Source: Liquorilactobacillus cacaonum DSM 21116
Lineage (GTDB): Bacteria; Bacillota; Bacilli; Lactobacillales; Lactobacillaceae
Assembly (NCBI RefSeq): GCF_001436735.1
Contig: NZ_AYZE01000001.1
Location: forward strand, 1 to 64,000
Length of the DNA stretch: 64,000 nt
Reading direction: 5' to 3'
This document shows positions 20,412-29,218 of the stretch, piece after piece (the first letter of the stretch is position 1; each line of letters begins with the position of its first letter). The notes beneath the pieces were generated by a model. It was not told where the DNA came from, ran no database searches, and worked only from the letters and a program-made list of their open reading frames with translations. The position numbers and the translations under genes were made by a program.

Positions 20412-21458
20412 ATGAAAACTAAGATTTCTAGTAAAGAATACACAATGAATATTTTGAATGGAATCAGCTTGAGTGTTGTAGTAGCACTTATTCCTTCAGC
20501 GTTGGTCGGGCAGTTGATGGTAGCTATCAAGTCCTTTTTCCCATATGCAACAACAATAATAATGATGACTAGTTTTGCGATGAGTTTACTTCCTATTATT
20601 ACAGGAGTTTGTGTGTCACTTTATTTTAAATTAAATCCAATTCAAATTTCTGCGGTGGCTATTGCAGCGATGGTTGGCTCTGGTGTAATGCAGCCTGGGG
20701 AAGGAACTTTTATTTTAAAAGGTACAGGAGATATTATAAATACTGGAATAACGATTGCATTGGCTGTTTGGTTAGTGTTGTTGATAGGTGATAGGCTGAA
20801 AAATTTCACGATGTTATTGCTCCCTTTACTAGTAATTATCATTGCTGGTGGAATAGGAATATTAATTTTACCGTATATTAAAATGATAGCAACAACAATT
20901 GGATTGATTATTAGTCATATCACAAGTTTGCAACCTTTACTTATGGGAACATTGATGGGGATATCTTTTGCAATTTTAATTGTTTCCCCAATTAGTTCTG
21001 TTGGAATTGCAACAGCAATTGGTTTAGTAGGGATTGGGTCTGGATCAGCTAATCTTGGAATTACAGCGGCGAGCTTTATGTTGGCAGTTTATGGTAGTTC
21101 TGTTAATCAGATTGGAACAAGTTTTGCACACTTTATTGGTTCTCCTAAAATTCAAATGGGTAATATGTTGAAAAAGCCTTTATTATTTGTTCCTGTTTGT
21201 ATAAATGCTGGAATCATGGGATTATTGGGTGCAATCTTGAATATTGAAGGTAATGCAACAAGTGCAGGTTTTGGTTTTAGCGGCCTGATTGGTCCAATGG
21301 CAGCATATGCTAATATGGATAAAAATATGGTAAGTGTGGTTATACTTGCAGTATTATTTGTAATTTTACCAGTAGGATTGGCTTATTTGTCTAAGTACAT
21401 TTTTATCAAAAAATTGGCTTGGTTTAAGCCAACTGATGTGTTATTGGATATCAAATAA
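20412..21458 (+). CDS. stand-alone PTS EIIC-like (PfoR-type) membrane protein
   Basis: A 348-residue polytopic protein with about 8-10 hydrophobic segments. It resembles the PTS_EIIC_2/PfoR group, which look like sugar-permease EIIC domains but are encoded without EIIA or EIIB. The centre has Gly-rich, Ser-rich loops (VSPISSVGIATAIGLVGIGS) typical of substrate-translocating EIIC folds. No phosphotransferase partner is nearby. As third gene of the aminotransferase/dehydrogenase operon it may move an amino, oxo or hydroxy acid, but this is untested inference. A terminator follows. Confidence 0.8.
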   Translation: MKTKISSKEYTMNILNGISLSVVVALIPSALVGQLMVAIKSFFPYATTIIMMTSFAMSLLPIITGVCVSLYFKLNPIQISAVAIAAMVGSGVMQPGEGTFILKGTGDIINTGITIALAVWLVLLIGDRLKNFTMLLLPLLVIIIAGGIGILILPYIKMIATTIGLIISHITSLQPLLMGTLMGISFAILIVSPISSVGIATAIGLVGIGSGSANLGITAASFMLAVYGSSVNQIGTSFAHFIGSPKIQMGNMLKKPLLFVPVCINAGIMGLLGAILNIEGNATSAGFGFSGLIGPMAAYANMDKNMVSVVILAVLFVILPVGLAYLSKYIFIKKLAWFKPTDVLLDIK

Positions 21459-21489
21459 AAAGCTTAGAATTTATTAACAAATTCCAATA

Positions 21490-21530
21490 AGAGTTACTAG
21501 TGAGTTGAAGTACACTAGAAGCTCTTTTTT
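21490..21530 (+). terminator. terminator of the araT operon
   Basis: AGAG..ACTAGTG pairs with CACTAG..CTCT with a small internal mismatch, followed by six T. Confidence 0.75.
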
Positions 21531-21588
21531 AGTAAAGTTAAGGGAGCAAAATGTTTATAAAATAAAAGCAGTTAATGAAGAGAATTCT

Positions 21589-21670
21589 AAAACCGAATGT
21601 TAGAAAATATAAAAGATTTTTAAAACTAAGGGGACTTAAATTTTGATGAAAGACATTAAATGCGAACAAT
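21589..21670 (+). promoter_or_regulatory. PurBox-like sites upstream of purR
   Basis: AAAACCGAATGTT (21589-21601) and AAATGCGAACAAT (21658-21670) each resemble the PurBox AWWWCCGAACWWT with one or two mismatches. Their position just before purR suggests autoregulation. Confidence 0.5.
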
Positions 21671-21788
21671 TTTGATGAAAATATCAAAAAAACTACCAAA
21701 ATGACGTAAAATGTCTTATAATGTTGAGTAGCTTATTTTAAAGACAATACTATAAATTATAAGGAATCTAGTGTAGGGGGAATGAGAA

Positions 21789-22628
21789 GTGAAAACAAGA
21801 AGAAGTGATCGGCTTATTGATATGACTCGATTTCTACTTGAACGACCACACACGTTAATTTCATTAACATATTTTGCAGAACGCTATGAATCTGCAAAAT
21901 CATCAATCAGTGAGGATTTGGCAATTGTAAAACGTACATTTAGAAGTCGTGGGATCGGTGTATTGGAGACCATTCCAGGTGCTGCTGGGGGTGCGAGATA
22001 TATTCCATCTATCGGGGAAGAAGATTGTCGTGCCTTTATCAAGTCTATGAAGACTGAGATGTCTGAGCAAGACCGACTTTTGCCAGGTGGTTATGTCTAT
22101 CTTTCTGATTTGTTAGGAAGACCTGATGTGTTGCGGCAAGTAGGGCGCGTGATTGCAAGACAATATATTGACAAGCAAATTGATGCAGTGATGACTGTTG
22201 CAACAAAGGGCGTTCCAATTGCACAAAGCGTTTCAAGTTATTTGAATGTACCGTTCGTAATTTTACGTCGTGATTCAAAGATAACTGAGGGATCAACTGT
22301 TTCTGTTAATTATGTTTCAGGTTCAAGTGAGAGAATAGAAAAAATGGAGTTATCAAAACGTAGTTTAAAGCGTGGATCGCATGTTTTAGTTGTTGATGAT
22401 TTTATGAAGGGGGGCGGGACTGTCAATGGTATGAAGAGTATGATTGAAGAATTTGAATCTGAATTAGTTGGGATTACAGTCTTTGCTGAAGCTTCTTTTG
22501 AAGGTCATAGGATGATTGATGAGTATACTTCATTGTTGAAGGTAGACAAAGTTAATGCTTTAGACAAGTCTATTCATGTAAGTGCAGGGAATTATCTCGA
22601 AAAAGTTTTTGGAGATGACAAAAAATAA
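21789..22628 (+). CDS. purR: purine operon regulator PurR
   Basis: A 279-residue Gram-positive PurR. The N-terminal winged helix (MKTRRSDRLIDMTRFLLERP, then SAKSSISEDLAIVKRTF) precedes a phosphoribosyltransferase-like domain with the PRPP motif HVLVVDDFMKGGGTVNGM. It binds PurBoxes and responds to PRPP (or (p)ppGpp in some species). Translation starts at GTG 21789 after AGGGGG. Two genes later is prs, which makes PRPP. Another PurBox target (NCS2 permease) occurs at 44.5 kb. Confidence 0.95.
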   Translation: MKTRRSDRLIDMTRFLLERPHTLISLTYFAERYESAKSSISEDLAIVKRTFRSRGIGVLETIPGAAGGARYIPSIGEEDCRAFIKSMKTEMSEQDRLLPGGYVYLSDLLGRPDVLRQVGRVIARQYIDKQIDAVMTVATKGVPIAQSVSSYLNVPFVILRRDSKITEGSTVSVNYVSGSSERIEKMELSKRSLKRGSHVLVVDDFMKGGGTVNGMKSMIEEFESELVGITVFAEASFEGHRMIDEYTSLLKVDKVNALDKSIHVSAGNYLEKVFGDDKK

Positions 22629-22673
22629 TTTTTGGAAGTAAGAAGTTTTAGTAGACTTGGTACTTATGTAGAG

Positions 22674-22700
22674 AAAAGGGGCTTTTTCAGTCCTTTTTTT
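22674..22700 (+). terminator. possible terminator of purR
   Basis: AAAAGG/CCTTTT stem with a T-rich tail; short and weak, but located 50 bp after the purR stop. Confidence 0.45.
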
Positions 22701-22902
22701 TATATAAAAGAAGATATTAATTAGTTAATTTTGAGTATTACTAATAAGAATTTACAATGCTTATGATATTGAATTGATACGTAAATCTCAATGTATAGTA
22801 TGACAGTTTTGTACGATGAATTCTGAGTAGAGCAGTTGCACCACATACGCTACTAGGTTATGATGATAAAGAAAATTTGTTTTGATTAGAGGAGATTTTA
22901 AA

Positions 22903-24312
22903 ATGACTTCAAAGTTTGCAGTGATTCTTGCTGCGGGGCAAGGAACAAGAATGAAATCCAAGTTGTATAAAGTTTTACATCCAGTTTGTGGTAAAGCAAT
23001 GGTGGAACATGTATTAACACAAATTGAACAAATTAAAATGGATGAAATTGTGACAGTCATTGGTCACGGTGCAGAATTGGTAAAAGAAAGGTTAGTTAAC
23101 CGTACCGATTATGCATATCAAGAAGAACAACTCGGTACAGGACACGCGGTATTGCAAGCAGAAAAATTACTCAAAAATAAAGATGGATTAACATTAATTG
23201 TTTGTGGGGATACTCCATTGTTTACTGCACAAACATTTACAGAATTATTTGCCTATCATGAGCAAAAAGGTGCAGCAGCAACAGTTTTGACTGCAGAGGC
23301 ACCCAATCCATTTGGTTATGGACGGATTGTACGTAATAATTTAGGAATTGTTGAAAAGATTGTTGAGCAAAAAGATGCTAGTGAGACGGAAAAAAAAATT
23401 AGTGAAGTTAATACTGGGGTTTATTGCTTTAACAATCGGGACTTGTTCTCAGCTTTACATTTGATAAAAAATGATAATGTTCAAGGTGAATATTATTTAA
23501 CAGATGTTATGGAAATTTTAAAAAAATCAGGTAAAGTTGTCGCTGCTTATAAAATGAAAAATTTTGATGAGTCAATGGGAGTAAACGATCGAATTGCACT
23601 TGCTAAAGCAAACAAATTGATGAGGCAACGTATAAATGAGGAACATATGCGTAATGGGGTTACATTAGTTGATCCTCAAACGACGTATATTGATATTGAT
23701 GTAAAAATAGGTAAGGACACAGTAATCGAACCTGGTGTAGTTTTAAAGGGAGAGACAATTATTGGAGAAGATTGTTTTATTGGTGCCCATTCTGAGATTT
23801 GCGATACACAAATTGCATCTAATGTGAAAGTTACAGCATCATTTTTAGAAGACGCCATCATGGAAAAGGGAAGTAATATTGGTCCATATAGCCATCTTAG
23901 ACCTGCTGCTCATGTTGGAGAAAATGTCCATATTGGAAATTTTGTGGAAATCAAGAAGGCTGAAATTGGAAAAAATACAAAAGTCGGCCATTTGACATAT
24001 GTTGGTGATGCTACCTTGGGTGAAGAAATCAATGTTGGCTGTGGAACTGTCTTTGTGAATTACGATGGAATAAATAAACATCATACAAATGTGGGTGATT
24101 ATTCATTTATTGGTAGTGGCTCAAACTTGATTGCACCTTTGAATATAGCTGATCATGCGTATGTTGCAGCTGGCTCAACCATTACTAATAATGTAGATTC
24201 ACACGATATGGCAATTGCTCGTGGAAGACAGGTTAATAAAAAGGGATATTTTGATCGATATCCAGTCGCAAAGGCTGCCGAAATTTCACAAAAAAACACT
24301 AATAAAAAATAA
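22903..24312 (+). CDS. glmU: bifunctional UDP-N-acetylglucosamine pyrophosphorylase / glucosamine-1-phosphate N-acetyltransferase
   Basis: Makes UDP-GlcNAc for peptidoglycan. The N-terminal uridyltransferase has [19 protein letters not shown]. The C-terminal half is a left-handed beta-helix of hexapeptide repeats (from about residue 250) with the acetyltransferase region [20 protein letters not shown]. The 469 residues are normal. GAGGAGATTTTAAA precedes ATG 22903; a start 7 codons earlier lacks a site. prs follows after 87 bp, the conserved purR-glmU-prs order. Confidence 0.97.
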   Translation: MTSKFAVILAAGQGTRMKSKLYKVLHPVCGKAMVEHVLTQIEQIKMDEIVTVIGHGAELVKERLVNRTDYAYQEEQLGTGHAVLQAEKLLKNKDGLTLIVCGDTPLFTAQTFTELFAYHEQKGAAATVLTAEAPNPFGYGRIVRNNLGIVEKIVEQKDASETEKKISEVNTGVYCFNNRDLFSALHLIKNDNVQGEYYLTDVMEILKKSGKVVAAYKMKNFDESMGVNDRIALAKANKLMRQRINEEHMRNGVTLVDPQTTYIDIDVKIGKDTVIEPGVVLKGETIIGEDCFIGAHSEICDTQIASNVKVTASFLEDAIMEKGSNIGPYSHLRPAAHVGENVHIGNFVEIKKAEIGKNTKVGHLTYVGDATLGEEINVGCGTVFVNYDGINKHHTNVGDYSFIGSGSNLIAPLNIADHAYVAAGSTITNNVDSHDMAIARGRQVNKKGYFDRYPVAKAAEISQKNTNKK

Positions 24313-24399
24313 TTGATGATAAATTCATTAATTAATCTTGATTTTGTTGTTAGAAATGAATAGTATTGTTATAGAGAAATAGAAAAAATGGAGGCTATT

Positions 24400-25374
24400 A
24401 TGTCTGAACAATATGCTGATCCGAAGCTTAAAATATTTGCTTTGAATTCTAACAAGCCTTTAGCAGAAAAGGTAGCTGCTGCTGTTGGTGTTACTTTAGG
24501 TAAAACATCCGTTGATCGCTTCAGTGACGGGGAAATTCGTATTAATATTGAGGAAAGTATTCGTGGAGATGAAGTATTTATAGTTCAATCCACTTCAGCA
24601 CCGGTTAACGATAATCTGATGGAATTATTAATTATGATTGATGCGCTTAAACGTGCCAGTGCTTTAGTAATTAATGTAGTTATTCCTTACTATGGTTATG
24701 CAAGGCAGGATCGTAAGGCAAGACCACGTGAACCAATTACTGCAAAGCTAGTTGCTGATATGATAGTAAAAGCAGGTGCAGACCGTGTGGTTGCATTGGA
24801 TTTGCATGCAGCCCAGATTCAAGGATTCTTTGATATTCCTGTTGATCATTTAATGGGTGCCCCTTTGTTAGCCGATTATTTCCTAACAAATGGCCTTGAA
24901 AAAGATGCAGTTGTGGTTTCTCCTGACCACGGCGGTGTTTCAAGGGCACGCAAGTTAGCAGAATTTTTGAAAGCACCGATTGCTATTATCGATAAACGTC
25001 GACCTAGAGCAAATGTTGCTGAAATAATGAATATTATTGGTTCTGTGGATGGAAAAAGATGTATTTTGATTGATGATATGATTGATACTGCAGGAACGAT
25101 TACTCTTGCGGCGCAAGCACTAAGAGATGCAGGAGCAATTGAGGTTTATGCATGTGCGACCCATCCAGTTTTATCTGGTCCAGCAATTGAACGTATTGAA
25201 AATTCTCCAATTAAAAAGTTAGTTGTTACTGATTCAATTAAGTTACCTGAAGAAAAGCATATTGATAAGTTAATCCAAGTTTCTGTTGGTGCGCTAATTG
25301 GTGATGCGATTACACGTATTCATGAAAATAAATCAGTTAGTCCACTTTTCAAGAATCGTTTCCACAACAATTAA
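24400..25374 (+). CDS. prs: ribose-phosphate pyrophosphokinase
   Basis: Makes PRPP from ribose 5-phosphate and ATP. The 324-residue protein shows [27 protein letters not shown] (ATP and regulatory loops), and the PRPP loop [20 protein letters not shown] sits 5 nt before ATG 24400, four codons after an earlier in-frame ATG that overlaps the site. It provides the PurR effector. Confidence 0.97.
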   Translation: MSEQYADPKLKIFALNSNKPLAEKVAAAVGVTLGKTSVDRFSDGEIRINIEESIRGDEVFIVQSTSAPVNDNLMELLIMIDALKRASALVINVVIPYYGYARQDRKARPREPITAKLVADMIVKAGADRVVALDLHAAQIQGFFDIPVDHLMGAPLLADYFLTNGLEKDAVVVSPDHGGVSRARKLAEFLKAPIAIIDKRRPRANVAEIMNIIGSVDGKRCILIDDMIDTAGTITLAAQALRDAGAIEVYACATHPVLSGPAIERIENSPIKKLVVTDSIKLPEEKHIDKLIQVSVGALIGDAITRIHENKSVSPLFKNRFHNN

Positions 25375-25446
25375 AACAAAAATAAAAAAGATATTACTGT
25401 GATTGTTATATATCTTAACTATGAATTATATTTATGCAGAACTAAT

Positions 25447-25484
25447 AAAAAGACTAGGTAAGTTAAAATCGACCTAGTCTTTTT
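25447..25484. terminator. bidirectional terminator between prs and the aldo/keto reductase
   Basis: AAAAAGACTAGGT (25447-25459) pairs with ACCTAGTCTTTTT (25472-25484). Serves convergent genes. Confidence 0.85.
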
Positions 25485-25518
25485 ATTTAGAAACTTTTGG
25501 AACAAGTTATTAATAGTA

Positions 25519-26478
25519 CTAAAATTCTTGATAGATTGCAGGATCTTGATTGTTAGTTCTTCCATTAGGTTTATCAAGATTGGTAATCAAATTAACTTCA
25601 GCTGTAGATAGTTCAAAATCAAATAAATTCAAGTTTTCAAATTGCCTTTTTGAAGAACTTGACTTGGGGATTACACCAACACCTAATTGAAGTTCCCAGC
25701 GTAAAATAATTTGTGCAATTGATTTGTGATGGGCCTCTGCAATTTTTCTAATTGTTTCGTCTTGCAATACTGCATTGGCACGGCCAAGCGGACTCCATGC
25801 TTGTGTAAAAATCCCATGATCCTTATTAAATTTTCGTTGTTTTGGCTGTGACCAATATGGGTGTAGTTCTATTTGATTGATGACTGGAAGAACACCGGTT
25901 TCTTTTTCAAGCCTTTCTAAATGTTCAGGTAAGAAATTTGAAACCCCAATTGAACGAACAAGGCCCATTTTTTGTGCTTCGATTAGACCTTGCCAAGCTT
26001 CGACATAGTTATCTGCAAGCGGATTTGGCCAATGAATTAAATAAAGATCAAAATAGTCAAGCTTAGTTCTAAATAATGATTCTTGAATTGTAGTAATAGT
26101 ATCATCAAATTTTTGGTGGCGACCAGGTAACTTGGAAGTAATAAATAAATCTTCCCGGTTTAAACTAGTTCTTTGAATTGCTTCACCGACAGCACCTTCA
26201 TTTTCATAATTAACAGCTGTATCTAGTGAACGATAGCCAGTTTTCAATGCTTGTAGCATCGTATTTACACCATGACCACCATTTAAGCGGAAGGTCCCAA
26301 AACCGATTAATGGAATATCGGTGCCGTCACTTAGTGTTATTCTTTCGGGAAACTGCGGAGACGGAGCAGGACCTGATCCATCTTTTTTTTTGAAAATATC
26401 TGCAGAAAGATAAGTTTTACTAAAATCATATTTACTAGAAATTGACTGACCTTGATTAAATAAAATGTTTTCGCTCAT
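25519..26478 (-). CDS. aldo/keto reductase
   Basis: A 319-residue NADPH-dependent oxidoreductase of the AKR superfamily. The catalytic tetrad is seen as Asp/Tyr in RSLDTAVNYENE, Lys in ITSKLPGRH and His in LIHWPNP. IPKSSSSKRQFENL near the C terminus is the cofactor-binding loop. An extra N-terminal stretch of about 45 residues precedes the usual ITLSDGTDIPLIGFGT opening. ATG 26478 is 7 nt after AAGGAGG; the adjacent TTG 26481 is less likely. Substrate unknown. Downstream of the acetyltransferase gene in the same direction. Confidence 0.9.
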   Translation of the reverse strand: MSENILFNQGQSISSKYDFSKTYLSADIFKKKDGSGPAPSPQFPERITLSDGTDIPLIGFGTFRLNGGHGVNTMLQALKTGYRSLDTAVNYENEGAVGEAIQRTSLNREDLFITSKLPGRHQKFDDTITTIQESLFRTKLDYFDLYLIHWPNPLADNYVEAWQGLIEAQKMGLVRSIGVSNFLPEHLERLEKETGVLPVINQIELHPYWSQPKQRKFNKDHGIFTQAWSPLGRANAVLQDETIRKIAEAHHKSIAQIILRWELQLGVGVIPKSSSSKRQFENLNLFDFELSTAEVNLITNLDKPNGRTNNQDPAIYQEF

Positions 26479-26543
26479 CAAAAATCCTCCTTAAATGATT
26501 ATACTAACCATATTGTATCACTAAAGCATGTAGTTGAAAGTGA

Positions 26544-27137
26544 TTAGCTATTAAGTAAAAAAGAGTCTCTTAATTGTGGAAAAGGTATGAAGGCATTCAT
26601 CGGGATTGGATGGTTTTTTTGATTTTTTTCCATCCAGATCATATCAAACCAAGTATTAAATTTATAACCAACATCATGAAAATGAGCAACCTCTTTAAAT
26701 CCATTTTTTTTGTGAAAATTGATACTAGTCATTGGAAGATGAACGTCATTTTGTTTGGGTAGACTGATACAAGCATTTATATTTAAAATGTTTTGTTTTA
26801 AGGCAATTTTTTCAAGTTCTTTGTACATCAATGTACCAATGCCTTTATGTTGTACATTTGGTGCTAAGTAGATTGAAATTTCTGCAGCCCAAATATAAGC
26901 GGCTCTAGGATGGAAAGCATTTAGATATGCATACCCTAATATTTTATTTGCCTTATAGGCAACAAGATAAGGATAATCATGTGAAATAGTGCGAATGCGA
27001 TCTTCAAATTCTTTATTGCTCGGAATATCGTATTCAAATGTAATTGCTGTGTTTTTAACATAGTATTGGTAGATATTCAAAAGTTCTGGTGCATCAGATA
27101 ATTCGGCTATGCGTATTTTAATATCAGTATCAGGCAT
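26544..27137 (-). CDS. GNAT family N-acetyltransferase (phosphinothricin acetyltransferase-like)
   Basis: A 197-residue acetyltransferase. The acetyl-CoA loop is APNVQHKGIGTLMYKELE, and the C-terminal part INFHKKNGFKEVAHF followed by FDMIWMEK matches the Pat/Bar subgroup. ITFEYDIPS near residue 35 is also typical. Its natural acceptor is unknown. It precedes the aldo/keto reductase by 65 bp and may be cotranscribed. Confidence 0.85.
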   Translation of the reverse strand: MPDTDIKIRIAELSDAPELLNIYQYYVKNTAITFEYDIPSNKEFEDRIRTISHDYPYLVAYKANKILGYAYLNAFHPRAAYIWAAEISIYLAPNVQHKGIGTLMYKELEKIALKQNILNINACISLPKQNDVHLPMTSINFHKKNGFKEVAHFHDVGYKFNTWFDMIWMEKNQKNHPIPMNAFIPFPQLRDSFLLNS

Positions 27138-27298
27138 TGAATTAGCTCCTTTTTTAACTCATTTTAACGTATTACTAATAATAAACAAGATGGCTGTTCT
27201 TCTTTGAACAAAAAAAGATTGAACTATTAGTTGGGATAAAGTAAGATACATTGTGAGTTAATACAAAATATAAAATGGAGATAAAGACAAGATAAATT

Positions 27299-27979
27299 AT
27301 GCAAAAAAGACCAACTATGAATGCTTATCATCATGATTTACCCTTGATGATGGGATATTTTATTTTTTCGATTATTCTAAATAGTTTTGGAAATGCTTTG
27401 ACGGTTTCCTTGAATTTAGGAAGTGCTTTATGGACTGCTGCTGCAGTTAATATTGCACATGCAACCTCATTTTCCTTGAGTTTTGTTTTGATTTTAGAAG
27501 GTGTAGTTGCAATTGCAATAAATCTGATATTGGTTGGAAAAATTTCACCTAGAAGAATTATTGGCTACTTAATATTCATGTTTCCTTTTGCCTATCTTGT
27601 AGGAATATTGTCTCATGAATTGGAAATATTAGGAATTAGGAATTTGCCAATAGAGATTAAAGTCATTGTTGATTGTTTAGGGATAGTTTGCGTTGCAACA
27701 GCTATTTCAATTTATCAAAGAGTAAATCTGATGTTACATCCTTGTGATGATATGATGCAGATTATTCGTTTCAAATTTTTTAAGGGAAATTCGATAATTG
27801 CGCAGCTTGTGTCATTTCTAATTCCGATTGTTGCTATTTTTTTGGCAATTGTCAGTGATAAACAGATTTTTGCGATAAATATTGGAACAATCTTTTCATT
27901 ATTATTTCAGGGATATTTCGTTGGATTAGCAGATTATAAGATTGCTCCGTCCTTGAAGCATCGCAATTTGGATGTTTAG
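27299..27979 (+). CDS. YczE/YitT-like integral membrane protein
   Basis: A 226-residue protein with five or six hydrophobic helices. It begins near MMGYFIFSIILNSFGNAL and contains NLGSALWTAAAVNIAH, the opening typical of YczE/YyaS-type proteins of unknown function. The start has no strong Shine-Dalgarno; GGAG is 20 nt upstream, and an internal ATG at codon 7 is an alternative. A strong terminator follows. Function not predicted. Confidence 0.7.
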   Translation: MQKRPTMNAYHHDLPLMMGYFIFSIILNSFGNALTVSLNLGSALWTAAAVNIAHATSFSLSFVLILEGVVAIAINLILVGKISPRRIIGYLIFMFPFAYLVGILSHELEILGIRNLPIEIKVIVDCLGIVCVATAISIYQRVNLMLHPCDDMMQIIRFKFFKGNSIIAQLVSFLIPIVAIFLAIVSDKQIFAINIGTIFSLLFQGYFVGLADYKIAPSLKHRNLDV

Positions 27980-27992
27980 TTATGTCAAAATT

Positions 27993-28042
27993 AAAAAGTT
28001 CTGCTTTAAGCTATTCTAAAATAGCTTAGGTGGAACTTTTTT
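27993..28042 (+). terminator. terminator after the YczE-like gene
   Basis: A long stem AAAAGTTC..TTTAAGCTATT / AATAGCTTA..GAACTTTT with a CTAA loop and T-rich tail. Confidence 0.8.
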
Positions 28043-28088
28043 AAGTGTAGCTAGCTGCAAGAAAGAATTAACGATTCAATTTGGTGTC

Positions 28089-28136
28089 AAACACTTAAAA
28101 TGACTTATAAACACTTTTAAATGTTTACAAACACTT
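28089..28136 (+). repeat. three AAACACTT direct repeats at exact 20-bp spacing
   Basis: AAACACTT begins at 28089, 28109 and 28129. Extended copies read CAAACACTTA, TAAACACTTT, CAAACACTTA. They end about 55 bp upstream of the nagB -35 box. Regular spacing of about two helical turns suggests a multimeric activator site. The protein is unknown. Confidence 0.6.
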
Positions 28137-28189
28137 ACGGACATGTTAAGATAACAAAGTAGATGGCGTTAAACTTTTCATTTAGTTAC

Positions 28190-28218
28190 TTGCTTTTTTG
28201 GTATAGTCCAATTAAAAT
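28190..28218 (+). promoter_or_regulatory. nagB promoter with embedded NagR (dre-type) operator
   Basis: TTGCTT (28190-28195) and TAAAAT (28213-28218) are 17 bp apart. Between them lies TTGGTATAGTCCAA (28198-28211), closely matching the GntR-family NagR/DasR operator (TGGTATAGACCA). A second half-site GGTTATACCA follows at 28221-28230. Repression relieved by an amino-sugar phosphate is expected. Confidence 0.75.
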
Positions 28219-28249
28219 TAGGTTATACCATTGGATGGAGGTAAATATA

Positions 28250-28954
28250 ATGAAGATTATTATTGTTAAGAATAGTGCGGCAGGCGGAAAAAAGGCAAGC
28301 GAGCTCTTTAAACAAGCTTATAATGATGGGGCAAGGGTATTTGGGCTAGCTACTGGAAGTACACCAATCACAACGTATGAATGTCTTGTAAAGAGTGATA
28401 TTGACTTTTCAGATTGCATTTCTATCAATCTAGATGAATATGTGGGCTTAAAATCTACAGATCCGCAGAGTTATCGCTACTACATGGAGAAAAATTTGTT
28501 TATAGCTAAACCCTTTAAGAAGTCATTTTTGCCTAAGGGCGATGCGTTAGACGCTGTTGAAGAGGTTCAACGTTATGATAAGGTGATTGAAGATAATCCA
28601 ATCGATTTGCAACTACTAGGAATAGGTCGCAATGGTCATATTGGATTCAATGAACCGGGTTCAAGTTTCAAGTTAAAGACACATAAGGTAGCTTTGACAG
28701 ATTCTACTATTGAGGCAAATGCTCGTTTTTTTGAAAATGAACAGGACGTTCCAAAATTTGCATATTCTATGGGAATCGGGTCAATAATGAAGTCTAAAAG
28801 TATCATTTTAGAAGCTTTTGGTGAAGACAAAGCAGAAGCCATCGCAAAAATGGTTAAAGGACCATTATCGGAGGCTTGTCCAGCTAGTGTACTACAAGAA
28901 CATGATAATGTTACTGTAATTATTGATGAAGCTGCTGCAATAAAATTAAGTTAA
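28250..28954 (+). CDS. nagB: glucosamine-6-phosphate deaminase
   Basis: Converts glucosamine 6-phosphate to fructose 6-phosphate and ammonia. The 234-residue protein shows [39 protein letters not shown] and the C-terminal [18 protein letters not shown] 28250 follows TGGAGG; an in-frame extension to 28163 runs through the promoter and operator. Monocistronic. No nagA is adjacent. Confidence 0.97.
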   Translation: MKIIIVKNSAAGGKKASELFKQAYNDGARVFGLATGSTPITTYECLVKSDIDFSDCISINLDEYVGLKSTDPQSYRYYMEKNLFIAKPFKKSFLPKGDALDAVEEVQRYDKVIEDNPIDLQLLGIGRNGHIGFNEPGSSFKLKTHKVALTDSTIEANARFFENEQDVPKFAYSMGIGSIMKSKSIILEAFGEDKAEAIAKMVKGPLSEACPASVLQEHDNVTVIIDEAAAIKLS

Positions 28955-28960
28955 TAAACG

Positions 28961-29062
28961 ATATGGGCTATAAGCCAGTAGCTTGTGTTCAAATTCTAAG
29001 GGCAACACATTCTCCGACCCCTAAAATCAAAGAGCATAAGTATACTGCCTTATGGCCCATAT
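28961..29062 (+). ncRNA. candidate structured RNA downstream of nagB
   Basis: ATATGGGCTATAAGCCAGTA (28961-28980) pairs with TACTGCCTTATGGCCCATAT (29043-29062) with two mismatches. The stem continues inward as CTTGTG (28982-28987) with CATAAG (29035-29040). The 47-nt apical part has a TGTGTT/AACACA hairpin and an AGGG/CCCT pairing. It is followed by a 22-bp terminator. It could be a 3' UTR element of nagB or a processed small RNA. No tRNA, 6S or SRP signature is seen. Confidence 0.45.
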
Positions 29063-29089
29063 TTAATGGGGTAAATAAAAATATAGCTC

Positions 29090-29142
29090 AAAAAGGATGC
29101 TGCAGTGATTACGTAAATATAATCACTGCAGCATCCTTTTTT
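29090..29142 (+). terminator. very strong terminator after nagB
   Basis: AAAAAGGATGCTGCAGTGATTA (29090-29111) pairs perfectly with the 3' arm at 29120-29141, with a T run at its end. Confidence 0.9.
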
Positions 29143-29152
29143 ACAACAAACT

Positions 29153-29192
29153 AAAGGTTGAGTCTTAGAATTTTTTTGAGTCAGCCTTTTTT
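29153..29192. terminator. terminator between nagB and birA
   Basis: AAAGGTTGAGTC pairs with GAGTCAGCCTTT, with one mismatch and a G-U pair. Best T run is on the plus strand; it can also serve convergent birA. Confidence 0.6.
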
Positions 29193-29218
29193 CGTATATT
29201 AATGAAAAAGAGAAAATT

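Larger units (their letters stand above)
21459..21788 (+). other. purR upstream intergenic region
   Basis: It holds the operon terminator (21490-21530), two PurBox-like sites (21589-21601 and 21658-21670), a 13-bp direct repeat AATTTTGATGAAA (ending at 21651 and 21680) flanking the second PurBox, and a TATAAT -10 (21717-21722) lacking a good -35. No small coding frame with a ribosome binding site is seen. Confidence 0.7.

Noticed and set aside
28985-29020. GTTCAAATTC-like stretch inside the nagB downstream element, resembling a tRNA T loop.
   Set aside because: No acceptor, D or anticodon arms can be built around it; the long outer stem is incompatible with a cloverleaf.
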